NCBI RefSeq assembly: GCF_019059575.1
Contig: NW_024881857.1
Coordinates: 1-64,000 of the forward strand
Origin: Amphibalanus amphitrite
Lineage: Eukaryota; Arthropoda; Thecostraca; Balanomorpha; Balanidae
DNA length: 64,000 nt
Reading direction: 5' to 3'
Every line of letters starts with the position of its first letter. Positions within the stretch are counted from its first letter, which is position 1. Under the pieces are notes generated by a model. The model had not been told where the DNA came from. It searched no databases and saw only the letters and a program-made list of their open reading frames with translations. The position numbers and the translations under genes are program-made. This document shows positions 11,386 through 22,945 of the stretch, one piece after another.

Positions 11386-11967
11386 TTACTGCAGATGCCG
11401 GGTGACGGTGCCTTTGCTAGCGTTTGGAAACCTTCCACGGTGTGCTTCCACCACCTGCAGAATGTACTGTCTCTGGTCCTCATCCTTGGTGAGGGTCAAA
11501 TTATACGCTTCTATCAGAGCGACGCCACGCTCGGCAAAGTCGTTCACCACCGTGATGCCGTTGGCCTTCCCCGCTGCGGCGACATAGCGGGAGTCGTCAT
11601 GCCACTCGGCAGGGTCGGGCTCGAGGAAGCCGTCGTCAATTCCAAGAGTGACGAAGAACGTCCGCGACGATGTGGTCACGAAGTCTGCGCGGGTGTTCTG
11701 CGTCAGGTCTGCGCTGAGGTCAACGACGGCCCGCTTGGTCCTCCGAGCCTTCGTTCGAGGCGAGGCCTCGTCCATGGCCCGCTTTCCATGCAGTGGTAGG
11801 CTCTCGTCAAAGAACGCCAACGGGACTAGGCTCTCACTCAGATACCACAAGTGACGTCGGGCGAAGCCGCTGAGGAGTGTCTTTGCGAGGGACTTGTCCT
11901 TGTACCAGGCCAACGTCTTCAGAAGGGAGAGGTTGTTCTTAGGGGGTTCCGTCAGAAGGGAGCGGTC
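11386..11967 (-). pseudogene. Unknown protein fragment, left arm of fold-back element
   Basis: A frame of about 190 residues with segments such as LLSGFARRHLWYL, LPLHGKRAM, FFVTLGIDDGFLEPDPAEWH, NDFAERGVALIEAYN and LTKDEDQRQYILQVVEAHR. The last two resemble a motif I associate with unannotated metazoan repeat-encoded proteins, but I cannot name the family. The arm is continuous, whereas its twin in the right arm carries a frameshift. No start codon or promoter is convincing; the surrounding frame runs to 12141 through the spacer. Likely a transposase-related or captured gene fragment. Confidence 0.5.
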
Positions 11968-12049
11968 GTTCTTGGTCGTTGATTCGTCAAGTTTGCCGTG
12001 TCGGTCTACATTCCCGCGTGGTACACCGCGCCGAGCCCAACATCGGCCC

Positions 12050-12628
12050 CTAAGAACGACCTCTCCCTTCTGAAGACGTTGGCCAGGTACGAAGACAAGT
12101 CCCTCGCCAAGACGCTCCTCAGCGGCTTCGCCCGACGTCACTTGTGGTGTCTGAGTGACGGCCTCGTCCCGTTGGCGTTCTTTGACGAGAGCCTACCACT
12201 GCATGGAAAGCGGGCCATTGTTGAGGCCCTGGCCTCGAACGAGGGCTCGTAGGACTTTTACCAAGCGGGCCGTCGTTGATCTCAGCGCAAACCTGACGCA
12301 GAAGACCCTCGCAAACTTCGTGACCACATCGTCGCGGACGTTCTTCGTCACTCTTGGAATTGACGACGGCTTCCTCGAGCCCGACCCTGCCGAGTGGCAT
12401 GAAGATTCCCGCTATGTCGCCGCAGCGGGGAAGGCCAACGGCATCACGGTGGTGAACGACTTCGCCGAGCGTGGCGTCGCTCTGATAGAAGCGTACAATT
12501 TGACCCTCACCAAGGATGAGGACCAGAGGCAGTACATTCTGCAGGTGGTGGAGGCACACCGTGGAAGGTTTCCAAACGCTAGCAAAGGCACAGCACAGTC
12601 ACCCGGCATGTGCAGTAATGCGCGATAG
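12050..12628 (+). pseudogene. Unknown protein fragment, right arm of fold-back element (frameshifted)
   Basis: Inverted copy of the left-arm fragment, with the same segments (SLLKTLARYEDKSLAKTLL, then FFVTLGIDDGFLEPDPAEWH and NDFAERGVALIEAYN). Between about 12230 and 12265 the reading frame changes and a stop appears, so the arm has diverged by insertion or deletion. Function unknown. Confidence 0.5.
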
Positions 12629-13796
12629 CATTCGACGCAGATGCTCAGACTCGTCAGGAGGTCCAAGTTTGCCAACTGCCACAAGACGCTTTGAGTCCTA
12701 TCTCAGTTTTTTCTATCGTTTTACAATACATCACTAGTTTTCATGTACCACAGTCTTTTGTTTTATAATTGCATCGTTATGAATAGCTGAGAAACTCTGC
12801 TTATGGTTTACATACCAGAAAGGTCTACACTGCTGGCCCAATGGCTAAAAGTGTACACATTCAAGTTCGAGGAGGCACGGTTAAATATAATCCGATCCGG
12901 ATGAAACTTTGCATGTGATGTTTTTATGCTATATGGAACCATAAAATGAACTGCCTTTTTGCTTTTTCAGAAAATCAGAAAATAACTGTCACCCTAGTGC
13001 TCAAAATTAACATAAGATATTTGTGATCAGCACCCCGAAAAAACCCGATAACAGCTTCACCTTACGCAGTTCTAGCAGGTCCCGATTTTCCCGACTTTTG
13101 GAATATTGACCTGACCTGGAAGGTCAACCAATGAAGTAGGACCTTAAAATTGGGTATCATCGGCTTCCTCTCGTCACGGGCAACACCCTCGTTTTTTTTC
13201 CGCGAAGCTCTAGCTCGATCAGGGGCCGAACGGCAGGGGGTCCGACCGACCCCCTAGGGCCCCCTACACATTAAGCTGGAAAACGCTGCAGACATGCGAG
13301 GGCTAATATTGTCAATATTGACTACCGCAAAAAGTAAAAGCGGCCAACTTAGCCATTTTCGAGGATATCGGGCTAAAATTTTTGACAGTGGGTCATCGGT
13401 TCGGTATGTGTTCAATCACATGCTCCATTTCCCTTTTTTCAGCACTACTGTAAGTTTTGAAGACCATCACTGATCACAGTAGCAAATGCTTCGAAAGATG
13501 AATAGTAGGCAACATATCCTGAATTTGCCGTGCTGCATGGGAAGTAGTGTTGATGAAAAAGGGGTTTTTGGTTCAGATTATTGTGGGTGCAGAATACATT
13601 GTCTGCACCCACTGGATAAATATTGTGGGTGCAGCTGCACCCTTGCACCCATGGTTCCTACGCTTATGCACCTTATACCTCATGCATTTACCACATCCAT
13701 TCGAAAATATGCACTTGGAATTGTCTCCAGTCAATAGTATTAATTACATACTACGTGACAGACTTGTGCCGGGATCAAAAATCAAGATCCAGGATC

Positions 13797-14284
13797 CTCA
13801 AGGTCCCACGGCAAATTCAATTTTTAGAATCCAAGGTTTCCAAGGTCCAACGGCAAAATCAATTCCTAGAATCCAAGGTTTCCAAGGTCCCACGGCAAAT
13901 TCAATTTCTAGAATCAAGGTTTCCAAGGTCCCACGGCAAACTCAATTTCTAGAATCCAAGGTTTCCAAGGTCCCACGGCAAATTCAATTTCTAGAATCCA
14001 AGGTTTCCAAGGTCCCATAGCAAGTATACTTTGCAGGGTCCACAGTCCCCAAGGTCCCACGACAAGAATGCATTGCAGGATCCACAGTCCCCAAGGTCCC
14101 ACGACAAGAATGCATTGCAGGATCCACAGTCCCTAGGGTCCCACGACAAGTGTGAATTTCAGGATCCACAGTCCCCAAGGTCCCATGACAAGTACACACT
14201 TCAGAGTTCAGGGTCCACAGTCCTCAAGGTCCCACGGCAAGAATACATCTCAGGATCCAAAGTATTCAGGGTCCCATAACAAGA
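13797..14284. repeat. Minisatellite, ~42-48-bp units
   Basis: About five units built on AAGGTCCCACGGCAAATTCA then about five diverged units with GGATCCACAGTCCCCAAGG. Long frames over it on both strands are repeat artefacts. Confidence 0.85.
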
Positions 14285-14884
14285 ACTTAAACAAACTAAC
14301 ATTCTGATGAGCAGACTTACTTCTAAATATTCTGCCAACAGATGCCCAGCAACATTGAAAGGGGCAGAACCTATGCAAACCTGTGGACTGTGGTGGTTTT
14401 ATCGTTAACCAACATAGGTAGGGGGAGCTTCAACACAAGTTAAAAATGAATCATAATATCAATCTCTCCTTCTTTAACCTGACAAATTCATAAAAAATAT
14501 AGGTAGGTAATAGGTACCTTGCAATTTGTATTGTCATGTCCCTTTCAATTCAATCTTACCTTATCAGTAGGAATGTAGGATAGCACATTACAGTTATTGA
14601 AGACAGACATTCAAGTATTCTTTCAGGCAATATAAAAAAAAACAGAAATAAAACCTACAGGTTTCATAGAAATGGAAAAGTTGAATTGGATAGGTATATG
14701 CTTTCGATTTTCTGCACACTCAGTTACATAATACCTAGGATAAAAAGTAAAATATGTTCTAAGTCTTGTTTGCGCGAGCGCTCACAGAAAAACTGATCGA
14801 CTAAGCCAATAGAATTCGAGTATCAGCGAGCGCAAACCTTACTTACTGTTCATTCACATTAGATTGAAGGCTCTGAACAAAATT

Positions 14885-15172
14885 CCATCTGACAATTTTT
14901 TCGTCAGCCGGTTATTCGTCGGCAGATTTTCGTCTGACTTTTTCGTCTTGCATTTTTTCGTCTGTTCGAATTAATTTGGTGCATTTTTCGTCAGAACCTA
15001 TGGGGGAAAGTATTTTTCTGTCCGGCATTTTTTCGTCTGGACGAGGCGGAAAATGTCCTTATGAAAATAATGCGCGGACTTAAAAATGCACAGACGAACA
15101 AATGCATAGACGAAAGTCTGCGGACGAAAATCTGCAGACGAAAAATTGTCCGACGAAAACCTGCTAAACATG
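14885..15172. repeat. Inverted cluster of TTTTCGTCTG / CAGACGAAAA motifs
   Basis: The left part repeats TTTTCGTC at irregular spacing at least six times; the right part repeats the complement GACGAAAA. The outer ends (ATTTTTTCGTCAG and its complement near 15145-15160) are inverted, so the unit resembles a small palindromic MITE. Confidence 0.65.
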
Positions 15173-15639
15173 GCCTTGTGCTAAACGAAAAAGTTGAACT
15201 GTCATGGAATCTTTATAGTCACCGTGATGGAATCATTGCTTATATTGCTCATTGCTCAATGGTGATTTGATGAATTGCAAAACAAATAAGTTTGACACTT
15301 ACTTGGTCAGTGGGTAGCTTCCAAGTAGCTTCAAGCCCGGCATATCACAACCCAGAAAATATGTGAGGTGAGATTAGAAAAGAACTTTCCAAACCACCAC
15401 TGTCCACTGTTTGACAGTTTCATAATCCATGTTCATTGATAATGTAAAAAGCTACCATGTCTCTTGTTCCAGTTCTGCCTCACAGCCATGGCAACGATTT
15501 TGCTCTATATATGTCTACACAGTCTGGTTCGTTCTCTTCGTGTAGCTATCTAGCCCCTTGCAGCTGGTCGCTCAACCATAGATATTTATTGAAGTGCTTA
15601 CAGACAAAACCTAGTGCAGGGTCCTTAGTGGCCCATGTG

Positions 15640-16130
15640 CAACATAAACCTCATGGTCCAGCTTCCAGGATTCTTGAGGTCCCTTAACAAAATGATGGTG
15701 TAGGTCCAGACCGTTCTCCTAAGATCCCATGACAAATAATAAAACTGGTACTGAAGGTCTGCATTCTGCAAGGTCTTGCAGCATACCAAAATTTTGAGGT
15801 CCTAACCCCTGGGTTTCCATGGTTTTACGGCATATGAAATGTTGAGGTCCTGGGTTTCTAAGGTCTCATGTCACATGAAATGTTGATGTCCTGGGATTCC
15901 AAGGTCTCACGGCATATGCAAATGTTGAGGTCCTGGGATTCCAAGGTCTCGCGACATATGCACATGTTGAGGTCCTGGGATTCCAAGGTCTCGCGGCATA
16001 TGGATGTTTTAAGGTCCTGGGATTCCAAGGTCTCGCGGCATATGGATGTTTTAAGGTCCTGGGTTTCCAAGGTCTCGCGACAAAAATGACAATGCAAGGT
16101 CCAGGATCCATCAAGGTCCCAGACCTTGGA
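15640..16130. repeat. Minisatellite, ~48-bp units
   Basis: Units of the form GGTCCTGGGATTCCAAGG then TCTCGCGGCATATG, best preserved at 15880-16080, in the same orientation as the related array at 13797-14284. Confidence 0.85.
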
Positions 16131-16559
16131 CTCTGCGAACCCTGGATCTCGGATCTTTTTGGGACCTTGGCACAAGTCTGCTACGTGATATAGGTACGTG
16201 ACCGTAATAAATACTAATGATTCCAGAAACTTCCGAATGGATGTGGTGTATGCATTCATCGATTATATAACCCATCAGTATTTCGTTTCTTGTCAGCGCA
16301 AGCCTTTGAGCAATAACTGATGCCAGTCATGATTTTGTGCACCACTTCCAGCCAAAAAATGACCTGTCCGTATAGAAAATATTTCCTGAATCAGTATCGT
16401 GGCAATTGAAAACGAACGCGAATCGTAAGTTCTTAAGGTTATCAACGCAAACAAAGCGATTGTAAGGAAGAACAAGTTCGAACTGAGCGTTAGTACACTT
16501 ACTTGTTGACAATTTGTAAACTAGCAATGCCCAGTCAAAGGCTAGTTCATCAACAAACC

Positions 16560-16950
16560 AGGGGTTGTTGAACCGACAAGGAAACGGCTATGCCTATCCA
16601 GAAGTTGGTAGGTTCACAAGGCCCAGACTAGTACTCAACAAGGTGACGCCTATGCGAATTGGAACCAAACTTGTAGACAAACTGTTAGTTTGTTGGCCAA
16701 CACGCCTGGGGTTGGTGAATCGACAAGGTGACGCCTATGCGAATTGGAACCAAACTTGTAGACAAACTGTTAGTTTGTTGGCCAACAAGCCTGGGGCTGG
16801 TGAATCGACAAGGTGACGCCTATGCGAATTAGAACCAAACTTGTAGACAAACTGTTAGTTTGTTAGCCAATAAGCCTGGGGCTGGTGAATCGACAAGGTG
16901 ACGCCTATGCGAATTGGAACCAAACTTGTAACAAGGAGCCAACTTGTAGA
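16560..16950. repeat. 85-bp tandem repeat, ~4 copies
   Basis: The word AGGTGACGCC recurs at 16641, 16726, 16811 and 16896, an exact 85-base period. Later copies are nearly identical, the first is diverged. Open frames here are artefacts. Confidence 0.9.
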
Positions 16951-16964
16951 TTTGGTTTACAGTG

Positions 16965-17225
16965 TAGGTGTCAAGGTTGTGAAACTGTTTTCACGACTGC
17001 CACCTGGTACACATTTGGTGCAGATTAGGAGCAGATTTGGTCAAATTAGGTTCACTATGCTCCTTTAAAGTTATCAGTTTGGGTTGCACAGATGCCTATA
17101 TACTTCAGTTTTCAAATTATCAGGCATTTTTTCTATTAAAGCATTGAAATAGCTTAATGATGTGAAGACATTTGTGGCACAAGAGATTTGGTGCAGATTT
17201 GGTCAAATTAGACGTATTTGTCAGA
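16965..17225. repeat. Dispersed repeat, second copy inverted at 44.7-45.0 kb
   Basis: Contains GGTACACATTTGGTGCAGAT and two copies of CAGATTTGGTCAAATTAG. The complementary strand of 44700-44970 shows the same words in the same order. Confidence 0.65.
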
Positions 17226-17326
17226 TAACCCGTCGTGAAAATGTATTTATCAGTAGTTTTCAAGTTCATCAGTATTTATTAGGACTTACTTTTAACCCGC
17301 GCACCGACGGGGGTCTGCGCCTATAT

Positions 17327-17467
17327 AATATCACACGGGGCCGGTAAAATGTTTCATTCAGGACCGAGGGATTTGTTGAGTTTTCCGCACGAGACCGAAG
17401 GTCGAGGGCGGAAAATTCAACAAAGCCCGAGGTCCTGAATGAAACATTCCGGCCCAAGTGTGATATT
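17327..17467. repeat. 141-bp near-perfect hairpin
   Basis: Left arm AATATCACACGGGGCCGG onward is complementary to the right arm ending at AGTGTGATATT, with a central loop near CGAGACCGAAGGTCGAGG. It lies at the left edge of the nested insertion in repeat copy B, so it is either that element's terminus or an independent MITE. Confidence 0.75.
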
Positions 17468-18722
17468 TATTTTAGCATATGCCGTTTTATTTCCATATTT
17501 AAGCTTCTTTAACAATTTTACATGCTTGAAAGACGTGGAAAAACCAAGACCGAATATCAAGAACTAAAAAATGTACATAGTCCCTGACCAAGAAAATAAA
17601 CCAAGCCGACTCAAGATCACTGTGTTCCATCCTTGTGTCTGGCTCTGAGTTGGATTCATATCAAACCAAGAACATCTACTTCAATCTATGCCATATGAAA
17701 AGCCAGAGTAACGTTCGTTTTCAATATTAGAGAAGAGTGGAAGGTATACCATCCTGTAAAGTGAGCGCTTGGTTTTTTACCCATGTCAGTATGAATAAAG
17801 TTTTTACTGATCAATCTGAAATGCGTTTTTTGTCGATTCATTGCAGTTGTAAAAGGCATGAAATTGACGCCATGAATGTAGGTGATTAATTAATATGTCT
17901 GTACCTACATTAGGATTTAAAATATTATCTTATTGAAAACCAACATTTACAATCAATAGTTCAAAGCGACCAAATGCAACACGTAAGTTCACGTTAGGTT
18001 TCTATCAGTTAAGCTCTTTTCCAGCGCCTTCCTCCGTCTCAGGAAATGCTTCAAAAGTTCGCTGATAAAATGTTTTGCCCATGGGCCGAAACCTTTGCTC
18101 AATAGGGTTGGGACCTATCTGCATGCTCTGTATGTTTTGGTAAAATAAAAAAGCTCAGAATTTTTAATGATTTAATTTAAAATCACTTTGTTAAAAAAAT
18201 GCCTAGTTAGTTCAGAAATTAATTATTTGTGGCTGAAAACGACTTGCTTCTGATTGGTCGGGCTAATCATGACGTCACATGTAGGTATATAACTGTCTGT
18301 ATATTTGGCGCAGTTGAGACATACATTTTCTATGTATTTTCCTATGGTAAATCGGAGTGATTGGTCGTGTTTTCAGTGTCTCTTTATTTTGCGCTGGTAT
18401 TGCGTGGCTAAGAAGTTTTATCAAGAATGGCATATACTAAAATGTTCCTTTAATAATGGAGCTTCAATATCTGTGAGTTTTATTGGCAAGCGAAAACTGA
18501 TTTCGCTGTTATTTTATCTGGAAATTACTCATTTTTTTAGGTCAATATTCAAAATATTTTACGGGAACAAGTTGGCACTTTTCTTGATTTTTGCACTCAA
18601 ATCGCGTGCGATTCAACTGTATTGGAACTTGCAAAGAAGCTTGGTGATTAATTAACTGTGTTGTTATGGCACTGTTTGCAAAGCATGGATAATGAAACTC
18701 TGCCAAAGACTTAGCTACATAG

Positions 18723-19143
18723 CAATGCCTCAAGTAATACGCAGGAGGGACAGAATTCAGAGTCCGATCGAGAAGAATCGGTGCAAATGCTACGAAGACC
18801 AGGCAGCTCTGATACAATAGCTAGTCGTCTCACTACTCTCACTCCATTAGACCAGCTGATTCCTGACAGCACCGACTCGGATGCAAAGATGGAGCTCATC
18901 TTCCAAGCCAGAAACCAGTTCTTTGATGGAAGATGTGATGCTGTCTCTGTCTCTGCTTTGTTGGCCACTTTGGACGGGGCGGAGCTCCGCTCCTTGCGTG
19001 AGCGGTTATTCGCCTGTCATCCAGAAATAGTTCCTTCGTTTGCTGGCCGTTCCCTGATTAGGTGCAATACGGGGAGCTGTAATCAGGGAAGTAACTTTCC
19101 ATATGAAAGGGGTGCAGGTGCACCCCCGTCCCCCATCCACTAG
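18723..19143 (+). CDS. Hypothetical coding exon inside the nested insertion
   Basis: An open frame that could begin at a splice acceptor (ACATAG before 18723); the first ATG is at 18781. It has a polar, acidic N-terminus, then a segment (SRLTTLTPLDQLIPDSTDSD, KMELIFQARNQFFDGRCD, LLATLDGAELRSLRERLFAC) of protein-like composition. A CCAAT, CRE-like TGACGTCACA and TATATAA cluster lies about 450 bases upstream at 18250-18290. I do not recognise a family. It may be part of a transposon gene; it may also be chance. Confidence 0.25.
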
Positions 19144-22100
19144 AAGTGCACCCCCATAGGCTAAGAGGCGCCCCACACGCCGCCCCACACGATTAGCTCT
19201 AGAGCAGATGGCGAGGGTGATTTCTCGGCTACATTCCATCTCGGCGTCGTGATGCTTGTGGGCTTGGAAAGCGTCCAGTCGTATGTAGGGTAGTGTAGGG
19301 GTAGGGTTGAGTTCAATAAGGTCCTTACATTTGAAAGGTTTGAACAACCCGCAATCAGCACAACATACCACAAGTTAAATAAAAAACTACCAAACTCCGC
19401 CCAACTAATATTAATAAACATTACAGCCAAACTAATGGCCTAAATAAAAATATATCTCAAATCCTAACAGTTATCGCGGGTGATGGCGCCATGAGTTGCT
19501 ATTATCCAAAACAGATGCAAATAAACATGTTTGTATGTCCAATGTATGTTTGTTTTAAAAACGTTGCAGCGGCGCTGGGAACTGCAGTCTTAGATCTGGG
19601 TATGTTTGGCATCTGCAATGCAACTCTTCATATACACATTAACCCTATTTCGGACGGGGAGACCTTTCAGGATTTCCTTGTACAATTGCCAAACGCCGCG
19701 AGACATTCAGCTCATATTTGGTGACTTTTCCTAAATGCTCATTGCGCACATCTCAGCAAAAAAAAAAAATGCCGGGTCAGGTCAGGTCAGGTGACCAGAG
19801 CGGGTTTGTTGACCCCACCTCAGAAAAGTTTGCAAACACGTCAGAGCTTGAGTTTTTCACGAAGTTATTTCCTCTCATCAAGTCTTCAAAACAGTACCTG
19901 CAGTATGTGTCGTTTGTATATCTCAGAATTTTTGATCTGTGACCTGAGGTTAGGTCAGAGTCGTGACCTTTACATTGCAAGCCTATGGAAAAGTATTGAA
20001 ATGCGACCTGCACCTCGAGTAAACGAGTCAAAACCACCCAATTCTTTAAGAATTATGATAAATTATCTTATCTGTAATGATCCAGGTGCCATTTACTGAC
20101 AGGGACACCGGAGAGGGTTATCTGAGCCGAGATCATGTGAGGTGATATCTACCATACATCAATGCTCACAATACTTACAATATTGACAATGCTTTTGCTT
20201 ACAACACTTACAATACTTACGATGAGACCAGCAAGCACTCTGCCGTTACAGTTCTAACTTCTGTTTCGAAAAACGACGTTACACACATTCGCTGCCAGCA
20301 TAACATGTATTGTTTGACAGTAACAAAATACAATTGACATCTGAACCCCAAACGGACCGCCATCCACTCAAATTTTATAAACCTGACCGGTCAGGGGGCG
20401 AATGGAGGTCATTTCCTGGGCATTACACTCAGCCCTTGCACAAAATATCTCACCTCACAGTGATCATTACAACAATAGCACCGACTTGATAGTGGATTTC
20501 AAAGTACTTGCATCAGCTCTTCCTGCTATTGCAGACGATCATCTCCTCAGGGTAATGTTGTTCGGGACATGAACGAAGATCGTTTTCGGAGTTTCATAAG
20601 TGCTACTGCAACAGCCTGGCACAAAACAGGACTTGTACGCTCTTCTCTGCACTTTGCCCTTCAGTATATCACAAAAGAATTGTTTAGAATCCATCTTACG
20701 CTTCTTTCACAGTCTCCCTTGCCACCGTAGGGCGTAGATAGATTGCTGTTGCTGGTAAGTTAAGGCACGGTAGATAGAAATTACCTCGGTTCTCAACGCC
20801 TTAAGTTATTTTCATAAAAAAGAACAAATAAATGATCAATAAGATGACAGGAATGTAAACATTTTAATCGTAAAGTAGTCCAAATATTAGAATGAGCTTT
20901 TGCTTTTCAGCATCCTCCGATTCATCATCTTTATCATTTGAAAATTCGAGGTACATAAAATGTTTATCACGCGCTCATGTTAAGTGGGAATATAGTACAC
21001 GGCAGACACATCAATTTTTGACACTGAACATTTCATCCGTAAATGTTTTAACATAATTTAAAGTTAAAAACAGCGCGAATGGCAGAGTGAAGCAAACAAC
21101 ATCTTTCACCCATTGATATAACATGTAATCTGTGGTGCGCCAGATGCGCCATTATTTGTCAACCGCAGAAGGTGACATGTGACGTAACAGCATCAAGAGC
21201 ATCTTTTTTCAAGAACTTTTCAAAACAAGTTTCCTATCTTTCTTCCCCCATTTCTCTCAGCTTATTGATTTTATGAGGCAATGGTATGCACCATAAATTC
21301 TGTGAAAATAGTTTGATCATTTTCATGCATTCTTAAAAAATCGAGTTCCCAACCCCATTGCCTTCAACATTATGCGGTTTAATCCAAAAAGCTTTTACCG
21401 CACGCTCGCGCTAATGCTAAAGGCATACTTCGGCATATGCTAAAACTTAGTACCGACGGGGGGGGCGGATGACCGCCCCCCCCCTGAGATCTCGAGAACG
21501 AAGCAAGATAGCGACAAGCGGTAAACGGCATCGGATACGCACGGTCAAGATCTACAATTTTTACTAAGGTCATTTTCAGGTCAGGTCAAAGATGACGTCA
21601 CAGGGGTCGAAAAAGTCAAAATGGCGGCGCTAAATATGGAGAGTTTTTCTCGAATAACTTTCGAATTAGTCAAGATAGGAACAAACTAAGGGCATCATCG
21701 TGATCCTCTCGTCAATCCGCATCGAATGATATATATGTTGACCTCGAAAGGTCAAGGTCAAAGGTTGACCTCAGGTCACGTGACCTCGAGGTCATCATGT
21801 ATAGCATTCGATGCGTTTTGACGAGCTGAACACAATGAGACCATCCACGCGTCTGTATCTTGTTCCTGTACGGAGTTATTGGCCAAAAACCTTTGGTGAC
21901 CTTTGATGACGTCACATGACCTCACAGCTGCCCAACAGCAAAACAGACCTCAAGGTAGTGAAGGTTGATCGTATATGAAGTCATGTATGGTATATGGGGC
22001 CATTCCGACCCGTTTTAGTGGTAAAAACAGGGAGTTGATTTTTCCCCCATTGACTTATAATGGGGAGGTCGCGAAATTGACCTGACCTTAGGTCACCGAT

Positions 22101-22734
22101 ATCAAAATTCCGAGATATACAAATTGTAGCTACTAATGACCTAATAACATCCTGCGACTTTCAAAGGCCTCCGACATCTACTGTAGCTCTGGCACGGTGA
22201 CAAAGTTGCAAAAAAGTGACTTGAGGTTGGGTCATTCAAAGTCACCTGGTGACCTGACCTTGAAAGGTAGGAGGTTCAAACTTGCACACCATGTGTAAAA
22301 TTGATAAGGGAATAGTCATACCAAATTTCGCGGCGCTACGCGCCGCGGTTTTCCCGCTATTCGCGAAAAACCTCAGGGGGCGGATATCCACCCCCCCCCC
22401 CGTCGGTGCGCGGGTTAATATCAGTATGCAAATGCTTTTGGTTCAACGCGAATGGTAAATAGGGCGGCACGCTCCTCAGCACTCACAGCAGTTTTATTGA
22501 ATGTTCTTTCGACATGGTTGAACATTTGACAAATAAAACGACACTCAAAAATAGCAGCAGGCAAAATATCAGTGGCGCACCAGTTCACTATTTTTGTCGG
22601 TAGAGCGTGAGAGCCAACAGTGACACCGCACGGAGTAAGGTGAACGGGGTTTAAACGACGGATAGACAGAGACAGATAACAGAGACCAGCTCGTGCATAA
22701 CGCGCAGGACAGGGTTTATTTCGCGCTGTGTATG

Positions 22735-22945
22735 TAGTCGACTACAGAATGATGTTCCACTCCTCAGAAGCTATCAGTTGACCGGAGCGTTAAGTTGTGC
22801 CGTTCATCACGCAATTAAGCGTGTCGATTGTGAACATTGGGACAAAGCTATAATTTGTGAACTCAGCCCGTGTGATGCGGCGCAGCTTACCACTCCAGGC
22901 AAATAATTGCCTGTGAAAAGTGGAACATCATTCTGTAGTCGACTA
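22735..22945. mobile_element. 211-bp MITE with ~27-bp terminal inverted repeats
   Basis: Starts TAGTCGACTACAGAATGATG and ends with the exact complement. A diverged second copy is visible at about 42668-42900, sharing GCGCAATTAAGCGTGTC and CCAGGCAA...TTGCC blocks. No coding capacity. Confidence 0.85.

Larger units (their letters stand above)
11004..12996. mobile_element. Fold-back transposon with ~0.95-kb inverted arms (8-bp target duplication)
   Basis: Begins TAGGGTGACAG and ends CTGTCACCCTA, flanked by identical GTGCTCAA at 10996-11003 and 12997-13004. The two halves are inverted copies (about 11004-11960 and 12045-12996) around a spacer of roughly 90 bases. Both arms encode the same protein fragment, directed outward. 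The related repeat at 27 kb is empty at this position. TAGGG ends with an 8-base duplication fit the hAT group, but the encoded fragment does not show me a hAT transposase signature. Confidence 0.85.
10407..13274. mobile_element. TTAA-type repeat copy A, carrying a nested fold-back element
   Basis: Starts TTGA followed by CCCTCGCATGTGTACGGGGG and ends with a related inverted sequence before TTAA at 13271-13274. Its body matches the repeat at 27007-27860 almost throughout (shared blocks with AGGTCA motifs near 10741-10775 and 10945-10970). The copy at 27 kb lacks the segment 11004-12996, which is a later insertion. Ends at TTAA and a non-coding body suggest a piggyBac-like non-autonomous element, though the first flank is TTGA. 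Confidence 0.6.
13680..16257. mobile_element. Fold-back-like element with minisatellites in both arms
   Basis: Inverted end sequences match: ATGCATTTACCACATCCATT at 13682 onward against its near complement at 16235-16256, and CAGACTTGTGCC at 13759-13770 against GGCACAAGTCTG at 16169-16180. Inside each end lies a tandem repeat array based on AAGGTCYCRCGGCA. The middle contains a TTTTCGTC/GACGAAAA inverted motif cluster. No transposase is seen and no clear target duplication was identified. Confidence 0.55.
17292..22418. mobile_element. TTAA-flanked repeat copy B with a ~4-kb nested insertion
   Basis: Left end TTAA then CCCGCGCACCGACGGGGG at 17292; right end is the inverted CCCCCGTCGGTGCGCGGG then TTAA ending 22418. 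The body 21448-22414 matches 41430-42370 and 47020-47540 closely. In the copy at 46983 the left terminus runs straight into the body, so about 17322-21447 is inserted DNA. That insert has inverted subterminal words TTTTAGCATATGCCG (about 17471) and CGGCATATGCTAAAA (21431-21445). TTAA duplication and C-rich ends suggest piggyBac-like. Confidence 0.7.

Noticed and set aside
13547-14279. Frames with repeated SKVPRQIQFLE and similar peptides
   Set aside because: Periodic peptides from minisatellite units, open in several frames on both strands.
15858-16259. 133-codon frame with CRETLESQDL repeats
   Set aside because: Translation of the 48-base minisatellite.
16560-16950. CRISPR-like regular array
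   Set aside because: Units are 85 bases and repeat throughout without unique spacers, in a eukaryotic genome; it is an ordinary tandem repeat. The same applies to the splice-site array at 49.2 kb.
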